DNA of 64,000 nt from Gymnorhina tibicen (Eukaryota; Chordata; Aves; Passeriformes; Artamidae): assembly GCA_013399875.1 (NCBI GenBank), contig VXAZ01002109.1:1733901-1797900 (forward strand). The letters are read 5' to 3'. Shown one piece after another: positions 1 to 13,249 of this stretch; position 1 is the stretch's first letter, and every line of letters begins with the position of its first letter. A program made the position numbers and the translations under genes. A model generated the notes under the pieces. That model searched no databases, had not been told where the DNA came from, and saw only the letters and a list, made by a program, of their open reading frames with translations.

Positions 1-894
1 GGCCAGTTTAATGGGATGATTCAGGTGACATGTGAGTCTTCCCTGCTTCAGGGAAGCTGGCAGGATAGTCAGACAAATACAGTAGATACATATACTACCA
101 TATGGCCATTTTAAAGAGTGGTGTGGGCTTTTTTCTGATTAGATCCAAACTTTGACCTTTTAACTACTACTGATTTACTTACACAGTATGTTCTATTGAT
201 CTACTTACATCTGAGCTCATTAAGCACATAAAATGAACTACAAGCAGAGTAAAATATGGCATTATCGAAACTAACAGAGAGATCACATTATTATAAGCCC
301 AATAATAATGTTTATCTAGTTCCCTGGAAGGAGAAGCACTTTGGATGCCTTCTAGCACTCATTCTAGCATCTTCTGCACTGGTTTATCTCCTGCCCCACA
401 CATAGTTTTGGTAAATGAAAGCACAGTTTCATTTCTTCTCGGCCAATGAACATGTTCACGGAAATGCTTAAGTTTTGTACCAGCATAAAATTGCAAAAGC
501 ATTTGTGAAAGTGCCCAGAATGTGTGGTGTTATATGCAAAAAATGCCAGGGATCTAGTGGCCAAGCATTCATTAGAAAAGTGCTTTACAGTAGCAATACA
601 TGCTTTCCTGTTGGATTAGAATAAAACACAATGGCATTGTTTACAGTCATAGTCATTAATCCAATTTAAGAGGTGAGAACATCTCACACAAGGGGTGGTT
701 TAGTTTAGATAATTCTTGTTCAAAGCTGGATGCATTTTTTTCCATTCATTTTCCTTCATATTTCCAGCTATTTATTGGCTTAGCTACTCCTGGCACACTG
801 TGGGACAATTCCTCTGAGTTAGGTTATGCCATATTATCTCCAACTGTTATGAGGACACTCAACATTTAGCATAGAAAAGAGATGAATGAGGTAA
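1..894. other. Unique AT-rich non-coding DNA
   Basis: No gene, recognisable repeat or RNA gene is seen. The longest open frame here is 66 codons on the minus strand (564-364). It has no recognisable domain and no splice context, and I regard it as chance. Confidence 0.6.
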
Positions 895-920
895 TATTCT
901 CCTCCTTCTTTCCTTCCTTC

Positions 921-954
<34 letters not shown>

Positions 955-1141
955 CTCTCTCTCTCTCGTTCTCTTTCTCTCTTTCTCTCTCTCTTTTGTT
1001 TCTTTCTCTTTCTCTCTCTTTCTTTCCTGTTTGCTTGCACTTGCTTTCTTGCTTTCTTACTTTCTTGGTTTTTTGCTTCTTTTGCTTCCTTGCTTTGCTT
1101 GCTTTTTTGCTTTCTTCCTTCCTCTCTTTCCTTCCTTATTT
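895..1141. repeat. Polypyrimidine/polypurine tract with (CTTT)n and (CT)n
   Basis: The plus strand is almost all C and T for about 250 bases. A (CTTT)n core lies near 918-952, a (CT)n block follows, and then degenerate CTTT/GCTTT units. The frames open across it (Lys/Arg/Glu-rich on minus, Ser/Phe/Leu-rich on plus) are low-complexity artefacts. Long homopyrimidine mirror-type tracts can form triplex DNA; that is general knowledge and not shown here. Confidence 0.95.
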
Positions 1142-3696
1142 CAGTGGTATCCATAACTAACAGGAATACTAGAAAAAAAAAGTATCAAAAGCAGATAAAC
1201 AAGATTTTGTCATCAAAGAAGTTGTCTCTTGGCTGTTTTAAATGTAAACTGTGAAGTTTATTTTATTTTTTAACATAATCTTAAATAACCCAAACAATTT
1301 AGAAAGCCTAGGTAATGTTTTCCAATTAGTTACATAATTGTCTAATGACAAGTAGATGCTTTTATCTGAGCAGTTTTATATGATATGTATAGATATCAAT
1401 ATCAGCAATACTTCTTTCCCTACTGATTTGTTTCATAGTGATCCAGTATTTTTTTATATTTTATGTATGTAAATATTGGTATAGTGTATATATATAGATA
1501 TCTTAACATTTATGTGTCATTATAAAGCATCTATTCATATTAGTTTATTATATCCTTCCACTATTAAAATAGCTTAAAACCATGCATTTGTTGTTGTACA
1601 TTGACTAAGGTTTAGAAAAAGAGACTAAAAAATACTGCTGACACCATATATGATTCATTGTTGACTTCAGGATTTGTCTATTGAAACATTTGATATTTTC
1701 ATTCATGTTTTCACTGATCTTACAATGTTATAGATGCAGATGAACAATTAATGGAAATTATGCTTCCTCTGTGGTGTGGTTATACCTTCAGGAATAATAC
1801 TATTTCCTTTAGACTGGTTCTTGGATTCAAAGCCACAGATCCGCTGTAGTCCTGTGTTTGCAGGCTGCAGTGATTGCAAGGAAGAAGCATTCTGTTTGCA
1901 GGATGGGAAGTTTCTGGGGGAAAAGTTGAATGGATTCCATAAGGGGTCCATATATATACAATGTGAGCCAACTAGCCAAATCTTCTTATAGGAAGACAAA
2001 AGCAGACCAAAACTGATAGTAGAAGTCTGTAAGAAGCTTACTTGCTTTATGATGTGGAGGAAGGAATTCATATCTGCTACATGCAGATTCTGGGGGCCTG
2101 GCACAGTGTCCTTATCCTACGGTTTTGTGCAGAGCTACGGAGATTTCTGAACACATTTTTGCCAAACACCAAACAAATCAATGACAGTTGCACTGCACTT
2201 ATAGCTACAATTTGTGATTTAGAAAAAATTTACCTCCTTTCTTAAGAGTTCTTTGTTGTTTAAGGAAAATCCTGAGCAAGGACATGCTTAGGCAAAAATT
2301 ACAGAATTTGACCATTAGCCCTGTCTGCCTTGCTTTTCCTGTCTCTGCTTGCTGTGTACCCAATTCCCTTGAGTACTGAAAATTTTGATGAATTAGGTCA
2401 TATTTACAAAGCACTTTGAAGTTGGAAGGCAGTGAACAATTATTCAGCATTATAACTTTATTTTTCATTAGAGTGAGATACTTGCTGTAAAGCAATGAGT
2501 GCAATTTAAAGTTACCATCAAAGACTACAAAGGACATGTGCTCCTTTTTGCTTTGAAAATATAATTATCATGTGTTAATATAGTCTAGGAAGTAGGCTAT
2601 CTTCTCATGCACAGACTCTTCTGAAAAATGGTGGAGGAAGCCAGAAGACCTAATTTCCTGTTTGGATTGCTCTGGGAGGTATGTAGTATAAAAATGGGGA
2701 AAGGTAAGTGGTTGCTGATGAGATATGAAAGAAAATGCCTTTGTGCTTTAATTCTGCCTCTAGATTTCCTCAATTGTTATGCACACTTTGAGAATATATA
2801 TCTTATTCCATGAAGTGAAAAGTAGGTATGAATTACAACATGAAAGGAGAAAGAAACAGAAAGATTTTTAAACCTTTCTAGGGGAGTCACCCAATTTTAG
2901 TTTTACAGTTCTAGAATGTGTAGCACAATAGAGTCATAGTCTGTCTCTCTTGTGCTGCTAGATATTATGATAGTATTAAGAACTATAGGTTTAATGGTAA
3001 ATTAATATTTCTTGCTCACGCAGATAGTACCAGTAACAATACCAACTAGTAATAAAGAGCCCAGAAATATATATATGTGAGAAAGTCAAAAGGCATACTT
3101 CCAGATGCCTATAAATAGGGCAATTTCCATTCGGTACATATATGCCAATAGCACTATCCACCTGATGCTGTAACTTCTGCCCAAGCAAACCTTAACTTTG
3201 ATACCCAGTGTTTGGATGGCAAAGGCCTATTCGACTTTTCTTACAAGACAAAGAACTGCTGAATGCTGTGTTGGGGCTCTGAAACCTGATGACTGCAGTT
3301 TATTACAGCTGAGTGGACAGGGATTAGCACATTTATGAACAGTGATACTGATCAACAATTCCAATTCAATTATCTGTACCTTAGGGAAAAAAAATCAGAA
3401 AGATGGAATACATTTTAATGGATTAATTTCATGTTAGTAGATCATTGCAAGCCTGTTAAAAACTCCCACAAACCTACAAGAAAACCCCTCAAAAATCTAC
3501 AGTATACTACCAGATACGGTATGCTGATACCTTCCTTCTCCTGAGTGAGTTATTTAGACAGGAGCATTCCAAAGAGAATGTATTACTTAATAGGTGTAGA
3601 AGTAGGGTGCTGAAGAAACAGCTTGTGCTTTTGCATATCTTTGTTCATACTTTTTTTTTTCCCCACAAAGTTTTATACCAAGTATGCCAATATTTC
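1142..3696. other. Unique non-coding DNA
   Basis: No gene recognised. Open frames of 60-118 codons on both strands overlap each other and resemble nothing I know. One acceptor/donor pair (2615-2703) could bound an exon and is listed as a finding. Confidence 0.55.
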
Positions 3697-4182
3697 AGAG
3701 AATCACAAAATCACAGAATGGTCAAGGTTGGAAGGGATGTTGCCAGGTCACCTGCTCCAGTGCCCCTTCTCAAGCAGGGCTATCTAGAGTCAGTTGCCCA
3801 GGAACATGTCCAGATGGCTTTTGGACATATGCAAGGATGGAAACACCGTAACATCCCTCGGCAACCTGTGATTGGTCAATCACAGTAAGAAGCCTTTCCT
3901 AGTGTTCAGAGGGAATCTCTAGTGTTTCAGTTTGAGCCCATTGTCTCTGGTTATTTGCCATTAAAAGGAGCCTGACTCTGTCCCCTTTACACCTTTACTT
4001 CAGGTATTTATACACAGTAACGTGGTCACCTTCTCTTCTCCTGACTAAACAGTCCCAGATCTCTCAACCACACCTCATAGAAGAGATGCTCCAGTCCTTC
4101 AGTCATCTTAGTGACCCTTTTTTATACTCTTCTTGTACTGAGGAGACCAGAACTGGGCATAGCACAGTTGGATCTCAGTGTT
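3697..4182 (-). mobile_element. CR1 LINE fragment, 3' end, 5'-truncated
   Basis: On the plus strand this starts with the reverse complement of the CR1 3' tail (AATCACAAAATCACAGAATGG) and continues through typical CR1 3'-region wording: GGTTGGAAGGGATGTTGCC, then CCCCTTCTCAAGCAGGGC. It reaches the CCAGAACTGGGCATAGCACAG-type segment near 4150-4170. The element therefore lies on the minus strand. Only the untranslated 3' part is present and no reverse-transcriptase coding sequence remains. CR1 copies are usually 5'-truncated and lack clear target-site duplications, as here. The upper boundary is approximate. Confidence 0.9.
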
Positions 4183-7100
4183 TTGTTTCTTGCAGCTTTT
4201 GGTAATATAAGAATATTGTTCAAAAAATGAACTTTGGCAGTAGTCTAGATAAAGCCTCTTTATGTTTGGGAGTTTGTCGCAGTTATCTATCTTTAATAAA
4301 AACATTTGCCATATTTGTAGCATTTGAATACCATAAGGACAATTATATTGATTCTACTAGCAAAACATGGGAGCACATTGTATCATTGATTTTGTATGTA
4401 ATAAGGTTACAATGGATAATTGAAAGGAGAATTTAGCCCATTGCTTCTGAAACTTAATTTTCTTCCTCCCAAGCCTGCCTAGGCAGACCAGCTGGCTCCA
4501 GGCAGGACCTATTTAAGTGCAGAAATAGTGTTAAGCCACCTTAATGTGACAAATGGCAAAAAGCACTTTGTAAAAATTTCATTCAGAAACAAAAGAGTGA
4601 ATTGTTGACTGAGCTTGTGGAATTGAGAGGTCACAAGTAGATCTTCATTTCATCTCCAAAGAGTTAAAAATCAAGTTGGGGATCTGGGATAATAGGAGAA
4701 AAAAAAATGCAAAGATGGTCTAGTAAAAACTGCCCAAATGACTATATTTTTGGTGTTAATTAGTATAAAAAAATAATTTTGTTTTGATTTAAGTAAATCT
4801 TATGCTGCCACTGTTGGTGGTAGCTTTCGGCTACTCTCTGACAAGATGCTTTTTCCTCATCCTTCTTTAGGAGATGCCTTGAAGAATGGACTCCAGTGAA
4901 CTAATGCACTTACTTTCTTAGTGACGGCTGCCAAGGTGCTGTCAAAGCCAGCTGTCTCATTATTCCTCTTCCATTACATTTTCTTGTTATTCCTTGTACA
5001 TGGGAGAAGAACCATATTAAAGCATTCCCTGTGACTCGGTTATAATTGCACCCTCTGTTAGTAATTGCTCATCCATTCAAAAGCTTTGCTGCAATATTTT
5101 GAAACAAATTGACATCATTCTAGTTCTGCAGTTAATCTGCTATTCAGAAAGGCATAGCAGGGGGATGTCTTATTGCTGTACTTTCTATGCATGGGTACTT
5201 TGGAAAGAAAATTAGCTTTGGAGACACTGTTTGAACATTTTAATGAAACCATTATACCTAGGAGACTGTAATTTCTAGATTTCAGTCTGATACCAACTAC
5301 CTCTGTTTATAGAATATTGTCATGCTCTGGTTGTGCAAGCCTTGATTTTGTGTTACATATTGTACGTATTTTACTTCAGTGTGCATAGGAAGTTTGACAT
5401 TTTATTATGTGAAGTGATAGAAATGCATGAAGAGATTTAACTGTCATACTGTCAACTTATATGGAAACCCTAATGGAGATACATTATGCAAAGTAAACTC
5501 TCTGGAATGTGATGGTCAGGCTTTTGTAGAATGGTTTTCTTTGATGTTGTAGCATGTCAGAAAAATAATGTAAATCACTAAACTGAAAGATCAAAAAGAC
5601 ATCTACTGTCTCCTCCCTAAAAGAAGATCCTGTTCCTCTCCCAAACATAGCTCTTCACACAGAAATTATAAAGGGTTAGCCTTAAATACAGCGGTGAAAT
5701 GTGTGCAAGCAGCATTAAGAAACAGAAAAGGTTTTTCTACATATTAGTATTTAGGAGCAATAAATATCATTGACAAAAAAACAACTTTGATTTGAATTTT
5801 AACATTGCCTGACTGTGAAGAGTGGGAGAAGTACTGACAAATGAATATGAATGATAATTTTTCCAGACAGCACGTAAGCAGAGTTTTGACAGTTAAGGAT
5901 AACCACTATTTAAAAAAGCATTTTCTGCCAAATCTTGATTTGAAAGTGAATGCAGTTTGAAATTTAATATTTCCCCGCTCCACTTCATACCCTGACAATA
6001 AAAGCCTTGTATGACTTGCTTGTAGTTTTGTCTTCTGAGCTCAGGGCATATAGTCAAGGTTGTAAAAATTAAAATTATTCTTCACAGTGAGTTGTTGGTT
6101 GTTTTTATTTTATTTTGGTTTGGTTTTTTCTTCCTCATGAAGATTCCCATTGCATTTATAACCACTGTTTTCTCTTTTGTGAAAAACTTTTTTCTTTTAC
6201 GGCCTAAGAAAATAGTGAAGGAAAAGTGCTATATGTCAGGATTATGGCCATTTTCTCCCCTCAGTTCTATCACCTGAGGGCAAAATACCAAGAAACTCAA
6301 AGAAATTTTGAAGTGTTTCCAAAAGCAAAGTGCTGTATCACATAGCAGCAATACAATCACATCCCTTCTTTCTTTGCTTATATATCAAAACGTTCACCTT
6401 TCACAATACGTCAGCCATTCTGAGAGTCAAAAGAAAATTTATAAAGTAGTATTTCATTTTTGAAAACACGAACTATCTGCCTACTGTACTTAGCCTTAGA
6501 CCTGCACAAAAATTGGTATACTGATGATGGTGCCAAGGTGAATATTTTATCTATTATGCTCAAAACTGAAATGAGATTTTTGTATCCTGTGTTTTATTCT
6601 TCTTCTTAACTCTTCCTTTGTCAGTATGGTTTTGGCAGCCACTGGTTAATGTTTACTGCTATCATTTTCAACAGCTTTATGTAACCTCTTCAATTGCAGT
6701 AGATATTAACTAGTATTTAATCAGGAGTTTTTTAAGGATCATTAAGATAAGGAATATATCCTTGCCTACTTCTAAACAATTTTTTGAGGTGTATGAAGAA
6801 AAGACAGGCAGACATTTACCTTTTTTCAATTCGATTCTGAGTTACTTGTTTTATCTTGTTAAAAACACTTCTTAGGACTGGTTGGTTTTGGTTGGGTTTG
6901 TTTGTATGTTTTGGGGGGCTTTTGGTCTTGGTGTTTGGGGGTTTTTTGACTGTGATACTTAAAGAAAGTATCACTCTTCTTCTGGAACTGAGTTACTTAG
7001 AAGATACTTAGCTTTCAGATTTTAAAAGTTGCTCATAAATTTTCAGGTTTACATTTACAGTAAATGTATCAGACAGAAAAATATTTCCTTGAAAAACAAG

Positions 7101-10100
7101 ACATTATAGAATTACCTTCAGTTTTTTGATCATTCATGAAATGTTTACCTAGATTTGAGGCTGGTCTTCTACAGGACCAAGTGGATACAGAAGTAATAAT
7201 TTACATGGAGAACTACGTAATGATTTCAGTCCTAAAAAATGAGGCCAATGTCCATTAATAACAGTGGAACAATGCAAATGATTTTTCACCAATTTATTAT
7301 CACTATAATGTGGCCTACCTTCTAAAAGATTAATTATTTTATTTGATATTTTTCAATATATCTCTGTTTGCATTTATTTTCTGGGCCATTCTTCTAGAAA
7401 ACCTGTTCCTAGTGATGTTTATGCAGTTCTGTAAGGGTCTGCCTTTTGCAATAATCAGAATTACTGGGTTTCATTCAATTGTTTGTAAATGTACAATGAA
7501 TTTGTAAACTTTTCATAATTGCTCCTGAAGAAACAGAACTCAGATCAGGAAACCATCCCTTTTTGAAAATCATATCTATAATTTTTATAATTGCCTGTTT
7601 TTTACAAAGCTTGGTTTAGCTATAAGACTTTCAAAGGAACTGCACTTAGACATTTCCTCAACTTGTTTTCCTTTTTAAGATTTACAATGAGCACAAATCT
7701 TTCTCTGAACAAGTGTATGCTGTAACTGAAAAGTACACTCAGAGGGCTCCTCTGGTTTTCCTATTTATATCTGAATTTATAATACATTTCTTTAGGTATG
7801 ACTGATTTGAACTGTAGCTTCACTAGAAATTAATTCAGATTAACTATATGTGCCTCAGATATTTTGCTACTAGGAAAAACCTTTTTAACTAGAAAAAACA
7901 TTGAAGGAGTAGAGGGATAAGGGGAAAGCCTACAGCACAGCACTGAAACTTTAACTTGTTCTGTTAAAAAAAACACAATAATTAAGACATTAACCCCAGA
8001 CTACTCTGAGAATATTGACTATAGAGTCAACTAATTCAACCTTGCTGCAGACATGTAATTAGTATTGATAGAAACAACTTAGGACTCTACTTCTTTCACT
8101 TTTTATAGTTTCCAGCAAACTGTTCTGTTTTGGATGTTAGCCTAGTCAAGGCAGTATGACTTGAAATTATTGTATTTGTAGCCCACCACAATGGTCTTCA
8201 GGATGACTGTGTTTAGCTCTGCATTTAAAATGTATCTGTTAAAAATTTCTTATCATGTTTCACTATTTCTAAACATGGCTTCATATTTCCAAAGTATGTC
8301 TGAAGTAAATGGCTTTAAAGTTAGTGTTAGTTGTTAACTTGCTGGAAATTTTATGTGTTTGATATTTTGAAGAATTTGGTCTTCACTGTGTTTTTATATT
8401 TTCCCACGTCTTAATTACAGAATATGAATTCTGTTTTCTTACTTATTACTGGAGAGTTTATAGGAAATCTTAAAGAAAAAAAAGGCATAGTATGAGGATA
8501 TACAATACCTTTTTTCACAATTAAAACAAAAATTTATTCTTAATATATCTTCAATAAAATCTTAAAATATTCCTCCAGAAAGAAGTCCCATACAGTAACG
8601 AGGGCAGGTTACTGTAGGGGCTTAGGGGATACATCTTAAATGGGCTTTGCCAAAACAAAGATTTTAATTTGCTTCTCCTAACATTGGCATACAGCTCCAA
8701 ACACACCTCTACCTCTCTCCATTGGAAATAGAAGAGACGCTTCCCAAACCGCTGCACATTTATAATTCCTATTAGTTCTGGAGTTGCACAGGAACTCTGA
8801 AAAGGAAGGCCAAATTCTTTACCACAGTCTTGAAGCATATATTAAAGTTTTCCATGCTGTCTATCTTCTATATCAGGATACTTCCTGCAAATATCTACAC
8901 CTTCCCTTTTAAAATTCCTCTGAAACAGAGAGGTTTGTATGCACATATACATGCATACATATATACATACACACTCTAAAATAAAAGCTTCATAACATAA
9001 AGTGCTCTTGATTCCAGAAAAGGGAAGCACTTGTTTGTGAAAAGAAGGAGCAGAGAAGGAAACTGTTTTCCATGTCCTCCGTAAGTAGGCACAGAAAATG
9101 ATTTTAATTAGTCTAATGATCAGTATGGGCTCTTCACTGACAAGTGAATGTTCCCTGGCTCTTCCTTGCTTATCTTCTGTGAAAATGGTAGCACTGTGCT
9201 GTTCTTTAGCAGGCTAAACTGAGGTGGCCTATAAATCTTGTAAATTCTATTTATCATTGCCTTCTGGAAGGTAATATCACAGTCTTACATAGAAGGGCTT
9301 TAAGATTAGGTAATTTCATTCCAGAAACAGATGGGATGCACAGGACTGGGTCTAGCACAGTACAAATCAAGTCTATCAAAAAAAGTGTATGTGCTTGGGG
9401 CCGTGGTATGTGGCAGTGTAAAATCAAATCTGCAATTCCTTGAGAGTTTTATCAAACCAAACTTGACTTCAGCCTTTTCCACATATAAAAAAATTTTGAT
9501 GGAAATATACATTTTTACATGGGTACATTCTTCCTTTTTATAAACAATCGATTCATAACTATCCATGCAATTATTACAGTGGGTAACATATTTCTGATAT
9601 TCAATCAGATGTACAAAATTCTTGCTGATTACACCTAAGACCTTCCAGAATACTTTGAAAGCTTGTCAGATCTACAGACACATAGAATCCACAATACTAG
9701 GAATGAAATAAAGTCATGTGCTTTTAGTATGCCTACGAGCATTCTAAGTGGTGAGGATACAATTTTTTTCTATTTCCTTAGTAAGGATTAATTTATTGAT
9801 GATATTTCTACCTACTCTTGGACAATTTGGAGCCAATATGAAAGTAAAATATTGCACAGTGTTTTATGCTATGGAGAATTTTCTTGAGAATACAGCAGGC
9901 TTCTCAAATTCTTTCTTGAGAAGACTTTTTCTTTTCTTCCCTAACAATGTCTTTACATTTAAATATTTGACAGTTAGTACCGGTGCTGTTTGAGCAGCCA
10001 TAATTCAACAATTAATTACTAATTACTGCACTTCGGTTTGCCAGTGAGGTGATTGAACATAAAGTACATAATCATTTTAATTTGTCTATCAGGAGAAAGC

Positions 10101-10790
10101 AGGGATGTGGGCAGATTTACTGGAAAATTAGTGAACCAGGATATGACATTGTGAGAAAAACAGGGGAAATGTTATGTGCACTCAGTCACTATAAAAATAA
10201 TTTTGAGAGTCTTCACACAGACAGTATGCAGTAATGAATAGTGAAAGATAGCTGACATCATTGAACAGATAGCATCTAAGTGTGCAACAGAGCAACAAGG
10301 ATTTCTGCTGTAATGCCTCCAATGAGAGCCGTGATTTGTACTGAGTAGTGCAATTGATTGGTCATCTGCATCAAGCTGTCCAGAGCTCATATACTGCTGA
10401 AATTAAGGCAAGGCTTCTTTTATTGACTAGATTAGGGGGAAAGCAGTTGGGAAGAAAAATGAGAATAAATGCTATAGCTGAGCATCAGTAACATCATAAA
10501 TAATGCAATCAATAAATGACAGCATCAGATGAAGACCTCTTGAGACACCAGAACCTGAGGTACTAATTTGATGGTTGGAACGTATGGAGGAACACTCTCA
10601 AAGGCAAGAGGAATGGCAAAGACAGAGCCAAAACTTTTCTGAGTAAAAGAGGAATACAAATAATACCAGGGTCCAGCTCAAGTTGAAAAGGACGCTTCCA
10701 TGGATATCACATACATGTATATATACATATGTCAGATACAGAGTCCTAGAGAAACTAATATATAAATAATAGCAGGTAAAACTCTGAAAT
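4183..10790. other. Unique non-coding DNA, 6.6 kb
   Basis: No gene, LINE or LTR recognised. Open frames are at most 95 codons and have no recognisable motif. The part at about 4440-5300 has a mixed, non-repetitive texture like conserved non-coding DNA, but conservation cannot be judged from one sequence. A degenerate (TACA)n-like patch lies near 8936-8972. Confidence 0.55.
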
Positions 10791-10810
10791 GGAAAACCTC
10801 TTAACATTAA

Positions 10811-10841
10811 ACTTGTAGATATGCACAGTATATCTACAAGT
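10811..10841. repeat. Perfect inverted repeat, 12-bp arms, 7-nt loop
   Basis: ACTTGTAGATAT at 10811-10822 is followed after GCACAGT by its exact reverse complement at 10830-10841. No terminator-type T run follows and the context is eukaryotic, so this is annotated only as a structural repeat. Confidence 0.9.
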
Positions 10842-11014
10842 GATAACGACACTGATGATAGTTAGGGTTCTCTGTGCAGTTTATAAAAGCAATAGCATTA
10901 CTGGCAGCACTGGAATCAGTAGGAGATCTGCCACTGACTAATAACACCAAGTTAACACTTACAGTCTGATTCTGTATTAAACCAGTTACCATAGATATGC
11001 ATTTGGCAGTCAGA

Positions 11015-11038
11015 AGTTCTGCTTACATAAGCAGAACT
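11015..11038. repeat. Near-perfect palindrome, 11-bp arms, 2-nt spacer
   Basis: AGTTCTGCTTA at 11015-11025 is followed after CA by its exact reverse complement at 11028-11038. The spacer is too short for a comfortable RNA hairpin loop, so this is a potential DNA cruciform. Confidence 0.9.
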
Positions 11039-11075
11039 AGCAACCTGAACAAATGCAAAATGATAGTCCCCTGGA

Positions 11076-11462
11076 AATCATAGACTCAAAGAATGGTTTG
11101 AGTTGAAGGACCTTAAAGACCTGTTAGTTCCATAGCCTCTGCCATGGGCAGGGACACCTTCCATTAGACCAGGTTACTCAGAGCCCCATCAAACCTGGCC
11201 TTGAATACTTCCAGGGATGGGGCATCCACAGCTTTTCCAGGCAAATTGTTCCAGTGCCTCAAAGTAAAAAATTCGTCCTAATATCTGCTCTAAACCTACC
11301 CTCTTTCAGTTTGAAGCCACATAAAAAGTTCTGCTCCATCTCTCTTGTAGGCCCCCCTTAGGTACTAGAAGGCTGCTATAAGATCTCCCTGAAGCCTTCT
11401 CTTCTCCAGGCTGAAGAGTCCCAATTCTCTCTCTCTGCACAGGAGAGGTGCTCCAGCCAAAA
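11076..11462 (-). mobile_element. CR1 LINE fragment, 3' end, 5'-truncated
   Basis: The plus strand begins with the reverse-complemented CR1 tail (AATCATAGACTCAAAGAATGG). It continues with CR1 landmarks such as GCCATGGGCAGGGACACCTT, CAGGTTACTCAGAGCCCCAT and AGGGATGGGGCATCCACAGC, and reaches GAGGTGCTCCAGCC near 11447-11460. The orientation is minus. The open frame at 11506-11306 on the minus strand runs through this repeat and is not a gene. Confidence 0.93.
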
Positions 11463-13230
11463 AAGCAAAACCAGAGACAACCTTCTTGGCTCCCCCAAAG
11501 AAGCAAGCAAACATACCAAAAAGATTAGCATGTTTTAGTGGCAGGATGGATTTGACTTTGTTACTGAGAGAATGTAGTCTCAGATCACAGCAAAGTGCAG
11601 GTGTCTAACCTTTACCCAGTTAAGAACTTAAATGACTTTATAGGTCTGAGAAAAATAAGTGTTTAATTAGACACTAGACGTCATTCTCTTGTGATTTATA
11701 AACTAAAAACGTAAGCCAACTACAGATTCCATCATCACAGCTCAGTGAAAGTAGGACAAGCAAAAAGAGATAGGGCAAGACCTTCCTTGTTTTCCTGTAC
11801 AATGAACAGAGTCAGAGATGATGTGATATGTGACAACTATGTGATAACTTTCCCATGTGATAGCTGCTCTTGCAGCATTTTCTGCATTGCAGGTTCTGCA
11901 GTACCTAAACAAGAGCCTTGACATCTCCCACAATTCAGGTCTGTATCAGTCCTATATATTGCTATAGGAGAGTAAGATCGGAGTTTCTGTTGGAAATCTT
12001 ATGCACTGTTCTTAAAAAAAAATCCCCCGACATTATAGCTAGCTCTTTAAAAATGCTTGTTTATTAAAAATGTGATTGATTAATGTTTTGGAATGGGCAG
12101 ATGCTGAAGTGATTCATAATGTGTATAAAATGATAATTGACAAGAGAAATGAAGAAGACCACAGGGAAGAAATAGAAGAATAAATGTCAAAAACAATGAT
12201 GAGATTGTAGAATGTTAATACAAGTGAAAAAAGGAAAATATTAACAGAAAGATGAAACATTATGTTCTGAAATACTTAACTGAACGATAGTCCTAATGAA
12301 AGGAAAAACAGATCTATTAGAGAACTCCCAGCTTTACAATTTGGTTATTAACCAAATTAATCATCATCTCCCATGCAACAAATATGAGAGCACAGCCAGA
12401 GCACATATTCCCCTCCAGCTACATCTTCCTTCAGACTGCAGGCGCGGCTCACGCGATCGGTGCAATCTCCGTGCACCCTTGAAGTCAGGGAGCAGAGAAG
12501 GGCAGCTATGGGTTCAGCCTGTATCCGTGTAGAGGGAGAGAAGGTGAAGGGAGGTGGCCGCAGCAAATGGCTTCACTGAGATTAGAATGCTTGGAGAAGC
12601 TGGCAGGCAGGGTACCCTTCGTCCTGTGCTGGTGTAGCGGCTTGCAACCCCACAGATAAAGATCAGTCTGGTAGGTTATAGATCCACACTTATACTTAGG
12701 GTCTGAGCCACATTTCCAAAGCAAAGGAATTTTGTGAGAAAGGTATTTTCCCAACAATCACATTTTCTATGTTGTTCACTTTAAAGAGCTGGTATTAGCC
12801 AAGATTGTTGGAAGTCATTTGGAAGAGAATGTGATTTTTGGAAAACTGTAATTCTTCATAGGGGAAAATAAAATTATTTTGCAAAATTCCTGCCTTATTC
12901 TGTTGTTACTAATCAGGGTCTACATTTGTTTATTCTTGGCTGATGTCCCTGGCTGGAGTGCACCCCCCAGGATCACTCTCATCTTTTTTTGTGATACAGA
13001 CTGTGAGAGCTGCCTGCAGGAAAACATGTCAGAACTGTTAAGAAAACAAGGAGAGAACTCAAGCTTAAGCTAATATGAAATAATTCAGTAGCTAGGCAGG
13101 TATGGTACAATATTAAAATGAATGTACAGGAAGAATTCTGCTGAAGAACATTAAAAAACATTCTTTAGGCTAAAGACAGAAAACATGGCACAAAGGCATG
13201 CCATCGCTTATAACATAATTTTTAGGAGCT

Positions 13231-13249
13231 TTTGTTTGTTTGTTTGTTT
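13231..13249. repeat. (TTTG)n microsatellite
   Basis: Four to five tandem TTTG units followed by a T run. Confidence 0.9.

Noticed and set aside
834..1160. Overlapping 106- and 92-codon open frames on opposite strands
   Set aside because: They are translations of the polypyrimidine tract and have the composition of a simple repeat.
2395..2500. Possible MIR fragment (ACAAAGCACTTTGAAGTTGG)
   Set aside because: Only one short motif resembles a SINE; the flanking landmarks are missing.
8936..8972. ACATATACATGCATACATA-like run as a CRISPR-like or regulatory array
   Set aside because: It is a degenerate dinucleotide/tetranucleotide microsatellite with no unit-spacer structure.
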